NCBI GenBank assembly: GCA_004431415.1
Contig: QPMI01000039.1
Coordinates: forward strand, 62,001-126,000
Direction: 5' to 3'
DNA from: Cyanophora paradoxa
Lineage: Eukaryota; Glaucocystophyceae; Cyanophorales; Cyanophoraceae
Length of the DNA: 64,000 nt
The notes beneath the pieces are model-generated. The model was not told where the DNA came from. It saw only the letters and a list, made by a program, of their open reading frames with translations, and made no database searches. Below are positions 19,401 to 27,039 of the stretch, piece by piece; the first letter of the stretch is position 1; the number at the start of each line of letters is the position of its first letter. The position numbers were made by a program, and so were the translations under genes.

Positions 19401-20515
19401 CCGCTCGGAGGGGTACAGGGGCGGCCCGGCGGCGGGAGTTGGGGGGATGGGGTGGGGGGTGCGCACGCGTGAGGACGCGATCGCGGAGGCGATCTCGTCG
19501 CGCCAGTCGTGCCTGAGGGGGTGCACGAATTTTATGGAAGGGGTACGGGAAACGGCGATAACGGGTACCCCGCCGCACCCGCTCTGGAGCTGCTGGGAGT
19601 CGATCCAGCAGGAGAGGCCGTCGCGCACGAGGTCGGACTTGAGCTTCAGCACGAACGGCGTGTCCGAGTGCGAGTAGCTGCGGAGGCGGCCCCATCAGCG
19701 CGAGCGCGAGCGCGAGCGCGGCGCCGGCGCGTCGAGGCGACGCGCACCTGATGAAGCAGTCGCGTGCCCCGCGGAGGCCCCGCACTCCCATCCCGGCCGG
19801 CAGGCCTGCGCAATCAAATTAGAGGGAGTCGGGATATCGATAGCGCTCAGCAACGGAGCCTCGGAGAGGGAGTAGGGCGGGGGGCGGGGCGGGCGGCGCG
19901 CACCGCGGAGGATGTCGATCTCGCGGAGGAACTTCTTGCGATGGAGGTTGCGGGCGATGCCGAGGTCCTTCTCGAGCTCCGCCTCACCCAGCTCGACCAG
20001 GCTCCTCCCGTCCACGCTGTTCTGCACGAAGACCTCGACGTACGCCGGCAGCTGCACCTCCTCCCGCACCCACTGCGCCACGTGCTCCACCGTCCACTCA
20101 ATGAGCCCTGCCGCGTGCGTCTGATCAAAATTCCGGATCCGGATCGCGCGTCGGATCCTCGGATGCCGCGATCAGCGGGCGAGCGGAGCGCGCGCGCACG
20201 GGTCTTGGAGCGCTCCTTCGGCTTCTCCGGCGCCGGCGCGTCCTCAAAGTCATCCTTATTCGCATTTGCATCCTCTGCACCACCAGCCTTGACGGAGGGC
20301 GGCCGCGCGGCCGGCGGCGTTGCGGCGGGCGGCGGCGCGGCCGGTTGGAGACCCGAAACGGCCGGCGTCGCGCGGCTCGCCGGCGGCGCGTGCTTCGTGG
20401 GCCCCTGAACCGGAGAAGGAGCCGGAGGTGCCTGAGGTGGCGTGGGCCGCGCGGCCGCGGGCTCCGAGTGCGGACCGGCCGCGGCCGGATTTGGAGTCGA
20501 CGCGCCGCAGCCCAT
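8889..20515 (-). CDS. Giant SAM-TIR-ARM-SPRY-MIB/HERC2-ZZ protein (multi-exon)
   Basis: The start codon at 20515 opens MGCGASTPN, an N-myristoylation plus cysteine-palmitoylation signal, so the protein should sit on a membrane. After a Pro/Ala-rich linker follow: a SAM domain, a TIR domain, about ten armadillo-like repeats, a Glu/Arg coiled coil, a SPRY-like fold, then five MIB/HERC2 domains alternating with two ZZ zinc fingers, ending REHAQ and TGA at 8889-8891. I followed consecutive exons by phase from exon 1 through the first MIB/HERC2 domain and found compatible joins throughout; several introns need a GC donor. Exons are 40-700 bp, introns mostly 50-200 bp, and I estimate roughly 2,000 residues. 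TIR domains signal by self-association or by cleaving NAD+; ARM repeats and SAM regulate and oligomerise SARM1. The role here is inferred: a membrane-anchored stress or immune sensor. The alternative is two adjacent genes split near 18624, but the phases favour one. Confidence 0.75.
9745..10070 (-). other. ZZ-type zinc finger 2
   Basis: VHGGITCDGCKK, PIEGPRFKCPTCSDFDLC and CHDAKKHPQHVLYR lie on three exons. The ligand order C..C, C..C, C..C, H..H and the DFDLC motif match the ZZ consensus very closely. Confidence 0.85.
10418..10790. repeat. Duplicated segment of about 200 bp in an AT-rich intron
   Basis: GTCGTGCGGGACGACCTGCG, TTCCAACGTT and GAAATCATGCGAT followed by TTGTTTGTTCTACGATTATG (10418-10560) recur in the same order at 10623-10735. 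The first copy overlaps a putative exon of the giant gene (VPHDQRTFATARFSAEDGRV on the minus strand), so part of an exon has been copied into the intron. ATATATATAT and GTTGACGTTGTTGACGTTGT microrepeats lie between. Confidence 0.65.
11385..11820 (-). other. MIB/HERC2 domain 4
   Basis: VIGATVTRGKDWKWGNQ, GVIRQADSSDGWVRVQWANG and RWGAESSYDLAVVQLGG occur on consecutive exons. Confidence 0.85.
12055..12330 (-). other. ZZ-type zinc finger 1
   Basis: ETHSGVECKHCS lies on one exon and AIRGERYKCGVCEKPEIDVC, GECQALGKHAADHILIR on the next. This gives CxxC, CxxC, CxxC and a terminal H...H in the ZZ order. ZZ fingers bind N-terminal degrons, SUMO or histone tails, or serve as structural partners of MIB domains. 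Confidence 0.85.
13165..13540 (-). other. MIB/HERC2 domain 3
   Basis: VVGATVVRGKDWKWDNQ, DGGSGKTGVVSGVSNTAGW, ISVTWDEGEQGKRYRC and WGDEKCYDVRI are all present in order. Confidence 0.9.
13635..13975 (-). other. MIB/HERC2 domain 2
   Basis: LLKATVMRAKDWAWGAQDGG, WIKVKWAKSSEENLYRC and WGEEGKYDVKVV appear in order on separate exons. Confidence 0.85.
14120..14455 (-). other. MIB/HERC2 domain 1
   Basis: VGATVKRGKDW is spliced (TG|G) to KWKDQDGGDGKTGRVAG, then WVKVEWDSGGSSNSYRC and WGDDDCYDLAVV. These are the hallmark blocks of the MIB/HERC2 fold: G..V.RG.DW.W..QDGG, W..V.WD.G..N.YR and YDL. Confidence 0.9.
14640..15214 (-). other. SPRY-like domain of the giant gene
   Basis: VECGNGPSTVVSHRAIAAG, VVVGGTNTRFFVGAMDG, FEYKKGDAVVVTLNADDCTL and TTFKRKPTVVLGVTFYKG follow the strand pattern of SPRY/B30.2 folds, including the G(D)xVxVxLDxxxxxL strand pair. 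It is preceded by a strongly charged coiled coil (REAQKAEEEERLKGEEEA and on; about 15400-15610). SPRY domains bind protein ligands. Two related beta-rich segments recur later (about 12560-12860 and 10950-11130). Confidence 0.6.
16040..18624 (-). other. Armadillo-like repeat region of the giant gene
   Basis: Successive short exons each supply part of an ARM repeat, for example KNFLLILVKEGAVGRVLEIM, CEILADVASVD, ACRELALDSGALDCTLRVMQ, MHFAEPEIQESACRALMHFA, YPRNLRVQEYGCGLVRQIA and AVELGAASHIAKALLAHE. The pattern vmq.h....iQe.acraL is typical of ARM repeats. Introns fall at equivalent places within repeats and alternate between phases 0 and 1, consistent with growth by exon-repeat duplication. Confidence 0.85.
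16318..16413. repeat. CCG/CTG trinucleotide repeat inside an intron
   Basis: About 95 bp of (GCC)n interrupted twice by GCTGCTGCT, inside a 330-bp intron of the giant gene that is longer than its neighbours. Such tracts are length-unstable. Confidence 0.9.
19161..19770 (-). other. TIR domain, encoded by five exons of the giant gene
   Basis: Splicing AG|C gives DCFISYSHSDTPFVLKLKSD, the beta-A strand and helix start of a TIR domain. LSCWIDSQQLQSG (the BB-loop region), DWRDEIASAI, VLVLCISPKAAGSQYCREEW and YDLQKRLFPVFLVPP follow. Phases agree at every join. The glutamate after the Cys in QYCREEW lies where enzymatic TIR domains such as SARM1 carry their catalytic Glu. NADase activity is therefore possible but not demonstrated. 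Confidence 0.9.
19904..20107 (-). other. SAM-domain exon of the giant gene
   Basis: The exon reads LIEWTVEHVAQWVREEVQLP, then YVEVFVQNSVDGRSLVEL, then DLGIARNLHRKKFLREI. This is a textbook SAM domain: the W..E.V..W motif, the hydrophobic core with GRSLVEL, and LG....HRKK.L at the end. SAM domains form helical or ring oligomers; in SARM1 two of them build the octamer. The exon joins exon 1 in phase 1 (C|GG gives Arg) and exon 3 in phase 1. Confidence 0.9.
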
Positions 20516-20699
20516 GGCTGTCGCAGAATCGCGCGAAAACACCTCCTCAAAGCGACTCCCGCTCCTAGCTGCTAGCCTGCGATGGCGACGCGCTGCGCAT
20601 GCAGGCGTTTTGGCAAGCGCTTGCAAAACGTCCGTCACCGGCGTGACCAACAGAAACCCGCCCTGACCGCATTCGAACCTGCGAGTCTCGGTAGGTCCA
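20516..20699. promoter_or_regulatory. Bidirectional promoter interval between the giant gene and a small gene
   Basis: Only 184 bp separate the divergent start codons at 20515 (-) and 20700 (+). No TATA box is evident. Confidence 0.5.
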
Positions 20700-20969
20700 A
20701 TGCACGGCGCACCAGCGTACGGCGCCAGGCGCGCCCTGCAGCTGGCGGCGCACGGTATGCAGTACTTTGCGGTTCCGGCGGTCGCCGTCACGCTCTGGTA
20801 CAAGATCCAGGTCGCGGCCGGCATCGACCCCTGGAAGAGCAACCCGTGGCAGCTGTACGCGACCTTCTCGCAGAAGCAGGAAATAGCAGCGGCGAAGCGT
20901 GCGGCGGAGGACGCGGCCGACGAGGCCGAGGTCGCTGCCATCATCGCGGCGGCCAAGGACAAGAAGTAG
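20700..20969 (+). CDS. Small membrane protein, 89 residues, unknown function
   Basis: A single-exon frame from ATG 20700 to TAG 20967-20969. Residues 1-18 are basic and alanine-rich, residues 19-41 form one probable membrane span (MQYFAVPAVAVTLWYKIQVA), and the tail is an Ala/Glu/Lys helix (KQEIAAAKRAAEDAADEAEV) ending KDKK. A basic start, one membrane span and a charged helical tail recall small accessory subunits of mitochondrial respiratory complexes, but I do not recognise the family. It is divergent to the giant SAM-TIR gene and tail to tail with CASP. Codon use is as GC-rich as its neighbours. The function is unassigned. Confidence 0.65.
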   Translation: MHGAPAYGARRALQLAAHGMQYFAVPAVAVTLWYKIQVAAGIDPWKSNPWQLYATFSQKQEIAAAKRAAEDAADEAEVAAIIAAAKDKK

Positions 20970-21649
20970 TTCGTCGCGCGGCCATCCGCGCGATTTCCGG
21001 CCGCACTTTCTCCTCTCCTCCCGTCCCGTCCGTCTTTTCCCTTCCCCGGGCGGGGGCCACGCTCCTTGCGCCCCATGCCTGTCAGACGCGTGCGCGTCAT
21101 CGGCGCCGCTTGTTATCTCCTTTGGTGTACAGCACAATGTCAGTTGCAGCTTAGTTTGACCGCCCGCTCCGCCGCCCCGCATGCGCGGGTGACGTATTCT
21201 ATGGCGTGCCTCGTGGCCTCGGCCGGACAGCGACCCGCTCCCGAGGTGCGCTGCAGAATCTGCCGCGCCTGGGCTCCGTGCATCTAACCTTGTCTCATTG
21301 CTCAGGTCGCACCCTCGGCGGCGTTCTGTCCGGCAGTGACGCAATCCGGCGGGACGGGCGGCCACTGCATGCGAAACCGCGTATGGGAGGCGGAAGCCGA
21401 GTCTTAGCCGACGGGGTGGAGCGTGGTGGCTCCAGTTCTGGTCTCGACCCGACTCGCAGCGCCGCTCAATGGTCCGGCTCATTGGCAGCGCGCACGCGCG
21501 GGGGACTAGAGCGGGATCGCATGTCATAGCGCCAGCCGGCCTCCACTTCCCCCGCCCCACCCGCCTGGCGCAGCGGGCCCCCGGCCAGCCTTGCATGCGT
21601 GATGGGGATTCCTGGGGAGACATGGCGATCATCGGATCGCGGTGCTGTC
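20970..21649. other. Convergent intergenic interval
   Basis: This stretch separates the small plus-strand gene and the minus-strand CASP gene, so it should hold both 3' UTRs. No further exon is supported. G+C declines modestly at 21070-21200. Confidence 0.4.
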
Positions 21650-24600
21650 CTACGATGTGGGGTCGAACTGCAGGAGGGAGCGGCTGTGGTTGGGAACCGG
21701 CGGCCCCGTCCCGTGCGTCGCGGCCAGCACTCCCTCGCAGCTGCCGCGAGCCGGCCTGAGGGGCGCGGGGTACGGATTTCGAGCGCGGGGTACGGCAGCC
21801 GCACCTGTACGTGCTGAGCCTGTAGAGCGTCGTGAAGACAAGGAGGTGCAGCGCGAGGCTGTAAAAGAAGAGGAACGTCCGGAAAACCTGGCGGAGGGTG
21901 CCGTCGTCAGCGGGCGAAAGTAACAGGGTACAGGGTACACGGAGCAGGCGGGGAGGGGGTACCTTGTTGCGGAGGAAGAACTCGGAGCCGCGGAGGGTGA
22001 GTCGCTCGGGGACGGAGAGCTGCTTGACGGCGTCCTGCCGCTGCTTCTGCGAGAAGGCCGCGAAGGGGTTGTACTTCTCGTCGTACAGCTGCCGGGGTAC
22101 CGCGTTGAGGGGGGTGGGGGGGGCGAGGGAGGGTACGATGCCGCGGCGCACCGCCTTGTACCGCCCCTCGACGTCGCCCGACTCGATGTCGGCCTGCCTC
22201 TGCAGGGAGTACGCGCTCCGTCGGGCCGGGGCGCGAATGGGTACGCCAGAGGAGCGACGCGCGTACCCTCTTGGGCAGCTGCCGGTTCTTCTGCGCGCCG
22301 CCGGCCGCCGCCAGGTCGGGGTACGACTGCACGTACCTGCGCCGCTCGTCGGCGACAGGTACCCCTCCATCCTCATGGCAGGGGGTACCGGATCTTCTCG
22401 TAGAGAGCGACGTTGTCCTGCTTGAGCTGCTGCGCTTCCGCCACGGCCGCGTCCAGCTGCCGCTTCATGCGCTGGTTGTCCTGGGGGAGGGGTCAAAGAG
22501 GCGGGGGGGGGGGGGGGGGGGGGGGGTCCGGCGCACAATCTCGAGCTCCTGCATCCGCTTGCGGAAGCGGTCGCGCTGCGTACCCCCCTCCGTTGGCGGC
22601 GGCGGGAACGGGGGCGCGGGGTACGGGCGCGGACCTGGGAGCGGATGATGTCGAGCATCGAGCCGGCGCCGGCGCCCGCGGTCCCCGGGGCCGGCGTCAT
22701 GGGCCTGCCGGGGTAGGATTTAGGGGGAGGGGGGGTGGAGCGCCGGGGGTACGCGGTACCGGGAGAGGGGGTCGACGAGCTCGGGCTCCTCGGCGCCCCA
22801 CAGGTCGCCCAGGTCGTCGTTCTTGGGGCGGGAGCCTCCGGTGCCGCCGGCCGCCGCCGCCGCCTCCGCCGCTGCCACCGCCGCGAGCCGCGCCGCCACC
22901 GCGCCCGCCACCGACCCCGAGCGCGGGGCGCCGCCGGCGTGCTGCTCGGGGCTGAGGGGCGCGCCCGGCTCCGCGCCGGGGGCGGGCGCCGGGTCCCGCC
23001 CGGCGCGCACCTGGAGTGGAAGGAGCTGGGGGCGGCGGGGCCGACCGAGGGAGCCCGGGCGCCCGCGCCGGCCGCGGACGGCGTCTCGTTCCCGCCCTCG
23101 CCTGCGCGCGCCCTCGTCTCAGCATCCAGAATGAAGGAGGAGGAGGAGAAGACGAAGGCTGGGGCGCGCCCTCGCCGGCGGCGGCGGCGCGTAGCAGGTC
23201 CTCCTCGAGCCGCGCGATGAGCGCCTTCTGCTCCGCCGCCTCCCGCGTCAGCGTCTGCGGGGGGGTCAAACAAGCAGAGGGACGGGAAAGTCTGAGGGGC
23301 GCGCGGGCGCGCCTCGAGGGCGCGGGTCTTGGCCTCGAGCTCCGACTCGGCGTCCTGCGCCCGCACTTTGAGCTTCGTCGCCGTCGCCTCCAGCGTCCTG
23401 GGGGCGCGAGCGAGGGCCGCGGATCAGAGCTGGGGGCGAGGCAGGGCGGGCGCGGGGCGGGGCGGGCGGGCCTGTTCTTGGCCATGAGGGCCGCCTCCAG
23501 GTCGCTGGCGGCGGCGGCGGCGCCCTCCTCGCCCTCCCCCTCGATGTGGTTGAACTCCACCGCCTGCCGAGCCGAGTCGGGTTGAGGCGTGCGGAGTGGC
23601 GGCGAGGAGGCGCGCGGGCGGGCGGGCGGGCGGGGGGGCGGGCGGGCCTGCATGATGCGGAGCTGCTGCTTGAGCTGCTCGAGCTGCTTGGCCGTCGGGC
23701 GCGCCGCCAGCTCGCGCTGCAGCTCCCGGATGGCCGCCTCCTTCTGCCCGATCGCCTCCCGCACGCCCTGCAGCTCCGCCGCGTGCCGCTGCCGCTCCTG
23801 CTCCGCCGTCACCTGCAGCGACCGCAGCTGCAGGGGCAGTCAGCCGTTCGGTTCAGCCTCTCGCCCTCTCCTCCTTCAATCCGAGGGCGGACGTGGTCGG
23901 AGAGCTGCCCGATGTACGACTCCTTCTGAGAGGCCTCGAGCTCCCAGTCCCGCCCGCCCTCCGCGTTCGACCTGCGCGGGATCAGCGGGGGGCGGCGGTG
24001 GCGGCGTGGCGGCGCGCACGGCCCGCGGCCCTCGTTCTGCAGACGCTTCTTCAGGGCGTCCACCTGGGAACGAAGGTCCATCTGCGCGGGCGGGGCCCGG
24101 GGGCCGAAATGAGGGGAAGGCGAGAAGGGCCCGGATCGAATCCCGGAATGCCGCGCACGCGGTCGCGCTCGAGGGAGACCAGCTTGGAAGAGGCGCGCTC
24201 GATCTCGGAGGCCATCATGTCCACCTGCGAACGAAGGGAGGGGTCGGGGAGGGGGCGCCGCCCCGGTCGCCCCCGCCCGCCCCCGCGCACCTCCGCCTGC
24301 TTGGCCGCCGACATCTCCTCTGCGGGCCGGCCGTGCGTGAGGCCGGGGCAACGAAGGAAGGGCGGGCGGCGGGGCGGCCCGGCGGGCGGGCGGGGGCGCA
24401 CCGAGGCGGGTGCGGAGGTCGAAGAGCTGGTCCTGGACCGCGTCCCGCGCCCGGGAGGCCTCCGCCGCGCTCTCGTTCGCCTGGTGCACCGCCCGCTGCA
24501 GGTCCCGCTCCCTGCGTGCCTGCTCGCTGGGGCCTCGCGCCGCGCCGCGCCCCGCCCCGCGCACCGCTCGGCGAAGGCCTCGGCCTGGCGCGCGGCCTCC

Positions 24601-25577
24601 TCCTTCGCCGCGCGCTCCCGCTGCTCGACCTGCTCCTGCACCTTCGCCTCCATCTGCCGGGCGCGCCCGCGAGCGAGTCACGGCGGGCCGGGCCGGAGGC
24701 GCGAGAGCGAGCGAGCGTTTTCCGCACCTGCGTCTCGAGAGCGCGGCACTTCTCCTCCAGCCTCCGGATGGTGACCTGCGCGCGGGGCGGTCGGCGCCGG
24801 CGGGCGGGAGCGCCCGCCCCGCCCGCGGGTCCCGCGCCTCCTGGTTCTTCAGCATGCTGAACTCGTTCTTGTACTCGTCCAGCTCCTGCCGCATCCGCCG
24901 GTTCTGCGCCTCAAGCTCCGCCGTCTTCGAGCTGTCCTCCTGCAGAAGAGCTCAACTCGGGGTCGCACGGACCGGCGGGGTGCCCCGGTGCAGAGGAGCG
25001 CGCGCACCAGCGCGGCGGCGAGCGTCGGCACTGGGTCCGGCGCCTCGTACAGCAGCTTGTAGAGCGAGAGGAACGCATTCTCGGAGGACTTGGCGCGGAC
25101 GGTGAGGCGGTCGACCTCCTCCTGGTACGACTTCAGCAGCGGCCGCAGCTCCTTCAGCTTCTGGTCATCCGGAAACTTGGCGAACCCTGCGCGGGCGGGG
25201 CGTGAGGAGGTGCGAGGCGGGCGGGGCTGGAATGTTCAGAGCGGCGAGCCTGGCGGGGCGGCGAGAGCGCGCTCGCCCGGCAAGCAAAGCTAGCGTGCAT
25301 GATTGATTGGGACGCCGAACGTACCCTTGGTCTGCTCGGCGAGGCGCTTCCGGGACTTCAGGCTCGCTTCCTGGTTGTCGGCGATTTCGAGGCCCTGCTG
25401 GTCGAGCTCGGAACGCTTGCTGTCCAGGTTGATGCCTGGCGTAAAAGGCGTGAGCTCGGCGCGCGGGCGAGCGCGGCATGGAGCGCGGTGCGTCGAACCC
25501 TTCCAGTACTCGAGGACGCCCAGTCCGACGGCCCGCGGATTTGCCGACGGCGGCGGCGACGCGGCGGTGTCCGCCAT
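21650..25577 (-). CDS. Golgi CASP (CUX1-type) coiled-coil membrane protein
   Basis: CASP is a Golgi golgin with a long coiled coil and a C-terminal membrane anchor. The start at 25577 gives MADTAASPPPS and LEYWK, then phase-1 joins give GINLDSKRSELDQQGLEIAD, NQEASLKSRKRLAEQTKG and FAKFPDDQKLKELRPLLKSY; YKLLYEAPDPVPTLAAAL follows. This N-terminal block is diagnostic of CASP. About ten coiled-coil exons follow (for example TAELEAQNRRMRQELDEYKN). The C-terminus carries YNPFAAFSQKQRQ, LRGSEFFLRNK and the anchor FLFFYSLALHLLVFTTLYR. A last exon ends LLQFDPTS and TAG at 21650-21652. The cut-homeobox half of animal CUX1 is absent, as expected outside animals. Many introns begin GTACCC; one contains a long G run (about 22502-22526). 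Confidence 0.9.
22502..22526. repeat. G homopolymer, about 25 nt
   Basis: An uninterrupted G run within a CASP intron, a likely site of length error in sequencing. Confidence 0.9.
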
Positions 25578-25652
25578 TGCTGCCGGCGCCGCTCAAAACC
25601 GACAGGCTGCCAGGGACGGGTACAAGTGGGAAGCATAGTTCGGCGAGCCACG
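25578..25652. promoter_or_regulatory. 75-bp bidirectional promoter/5' UTR interval
   Basis: CASP (-, ATG at 25577) and a small gene (+, ATG at 25653) start 75 bp apart. The interval must hold both 5' UTRs and promoters unless they overlap coding sequence. No TATA box is seen. Confidence 0.6.
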
Positions 25653-26132
25653 ATGACCACACTGTTCAAGGTTCCGCGCATTGCGGCGCTCTCGCAACCG
25701 CCTGTTGACATTGGCGGCAGTTCGCGCTCGTGGCGGCCATCGGTTCCGGGTATGTCTATGGCACCGTCCGGCAGGCGGCCCTGAAGCCGAAGGGCAACAA
25801 GCACGCGGCCCACGCCACGCACGAGGAGAAGAAGGAGGATCACCACGCCCCGGGTGCGTCTTGCCGGAGTGTCGGCGATGCGCCATGCGCGCTGTGCCGA
25901 GTTCCGAATCGGCTCCTCTGCCCGGCAATCTGCTCTAGAGATGAGCATAGCACGACGCGCCTGCTAGACCTACAGATCTCGCGCCGGTTTGGCCTCGTGC
26001 TACCGATGTTGACGCTGTCGGCCGTCCGCAGCGGCGGCCGCTCCTGCGGCCGCGAGCGGCGAGTTCAACTTCGAGGCGTGGGTGAAGCAGATGGAGGCGG
26101 AGGCCAAGGCGAAGAAGGCCGCGGCCCACTAG
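25653..26132 (+). CDS. Small single-span membrane protein, about 80 residues
   Basis: MTTLFK is joined over a 57-bp intron (GTTCCG...GGCAG) to FALVAAIGSGYVYGTVRQAA, then a Lys/His-rich stretch. A second intron (GTGCGT...CCGCAG, phase 1) leads to AAPAAASGEFNFEAWVKQM and a Lys/Ala tail ending AAAH, TAG at 26130-26132. The phases fit. One hydrophobic segment with a G.G...G pattern followed by a charged helix resembles small dimerising subunits such as ATP synthase subunit e, but the match is too weak to name. It is head to head with CASP. Confidence 0.65.
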
Positions 26133-27039
26133 CTTGCCTCTCTTGACTGCGGCGGCCGAGAGTCATCGATCCCCCGCTTCAACCACCTCTGCTCGGCCCC
26201 GCCATTCATCGTGGCCCTTCTCTTCTACTTTCCATGCGGCCTTGTTCATCGAGCTCCCGCCCGCGCCGTGCTCGGCGGTGCCGATCGGCTCGTCCCCGCC
26301 CCTTTCTCCTCCCTCTGCTCCTCTCCCGCAGTAGCTCCTGGTCTTTTCTTCGTCAACATAATCGATTGCAAGTTTCTCCACGACTCCATGAAGTTCAGGA
26401 AGGAACGCCGTGGCGCCGCGGTCTTCGGCCGAAGCGTAGTGGATGGTGTCTTCGGCACTATGGCTGATATGGCCGCGGCCGGCGGGGCGGGTTGCTGGCC
26501 ATGGGTTCGACCCGCGCCCGGGTTCGGGTGTCTTGCGCCTGCCGCGGCCGTTGGATAGGATTCGGGGGGCGTCGTGTGCATAGATACGTCCCTCCTGGCT
26601 TCGTGGCCCGAATCGTGGGCTGCCGAGTTCGTCCAGGCGGGCGGGCGGCTTAGTTTCCTTGCCAATTACATGATGCCTCGTGAAACCAGAACGCAGACTG
26701 GCGGCCAGCAGACTGGCAGCAGTTCAACGGCTGCAGCTGCACATGCGAGTTGAGCGCCACAAAATTGATCTCGCGCGCAACTAGCTCCGATAGACCCCAA
26801 GAGCTCAACGAAGAGCGTTGGCGCGCAGCAAGCGGCGCGCCAGGATGTCGGAGCCCTTCAGCGTAGCAAGAGACACGTACCCCTCTACCGCAGCTGAACA
26901 GCCCCTGTGCACCGGCGGCATGAAGCATGGGCAGTTTTAGGCGGATCTAGATCCTAAGGAGCGTCGTTCGACCGAGTTCAGAGGGCGGCGGCGGCGTGGT
27001 CGTCGAGTAGCCTCGCCCGGCACTCCAGCGAGCGCTCCG
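26133..27039. other. Intergenic interval before the WNK gene
   Basis: Presumed 3' UTR of the small membrane protein followed by the upstream region of the WNK gene. No conserved exon is recognised on either strand, although G+C stays high. Confidence 0.4.
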
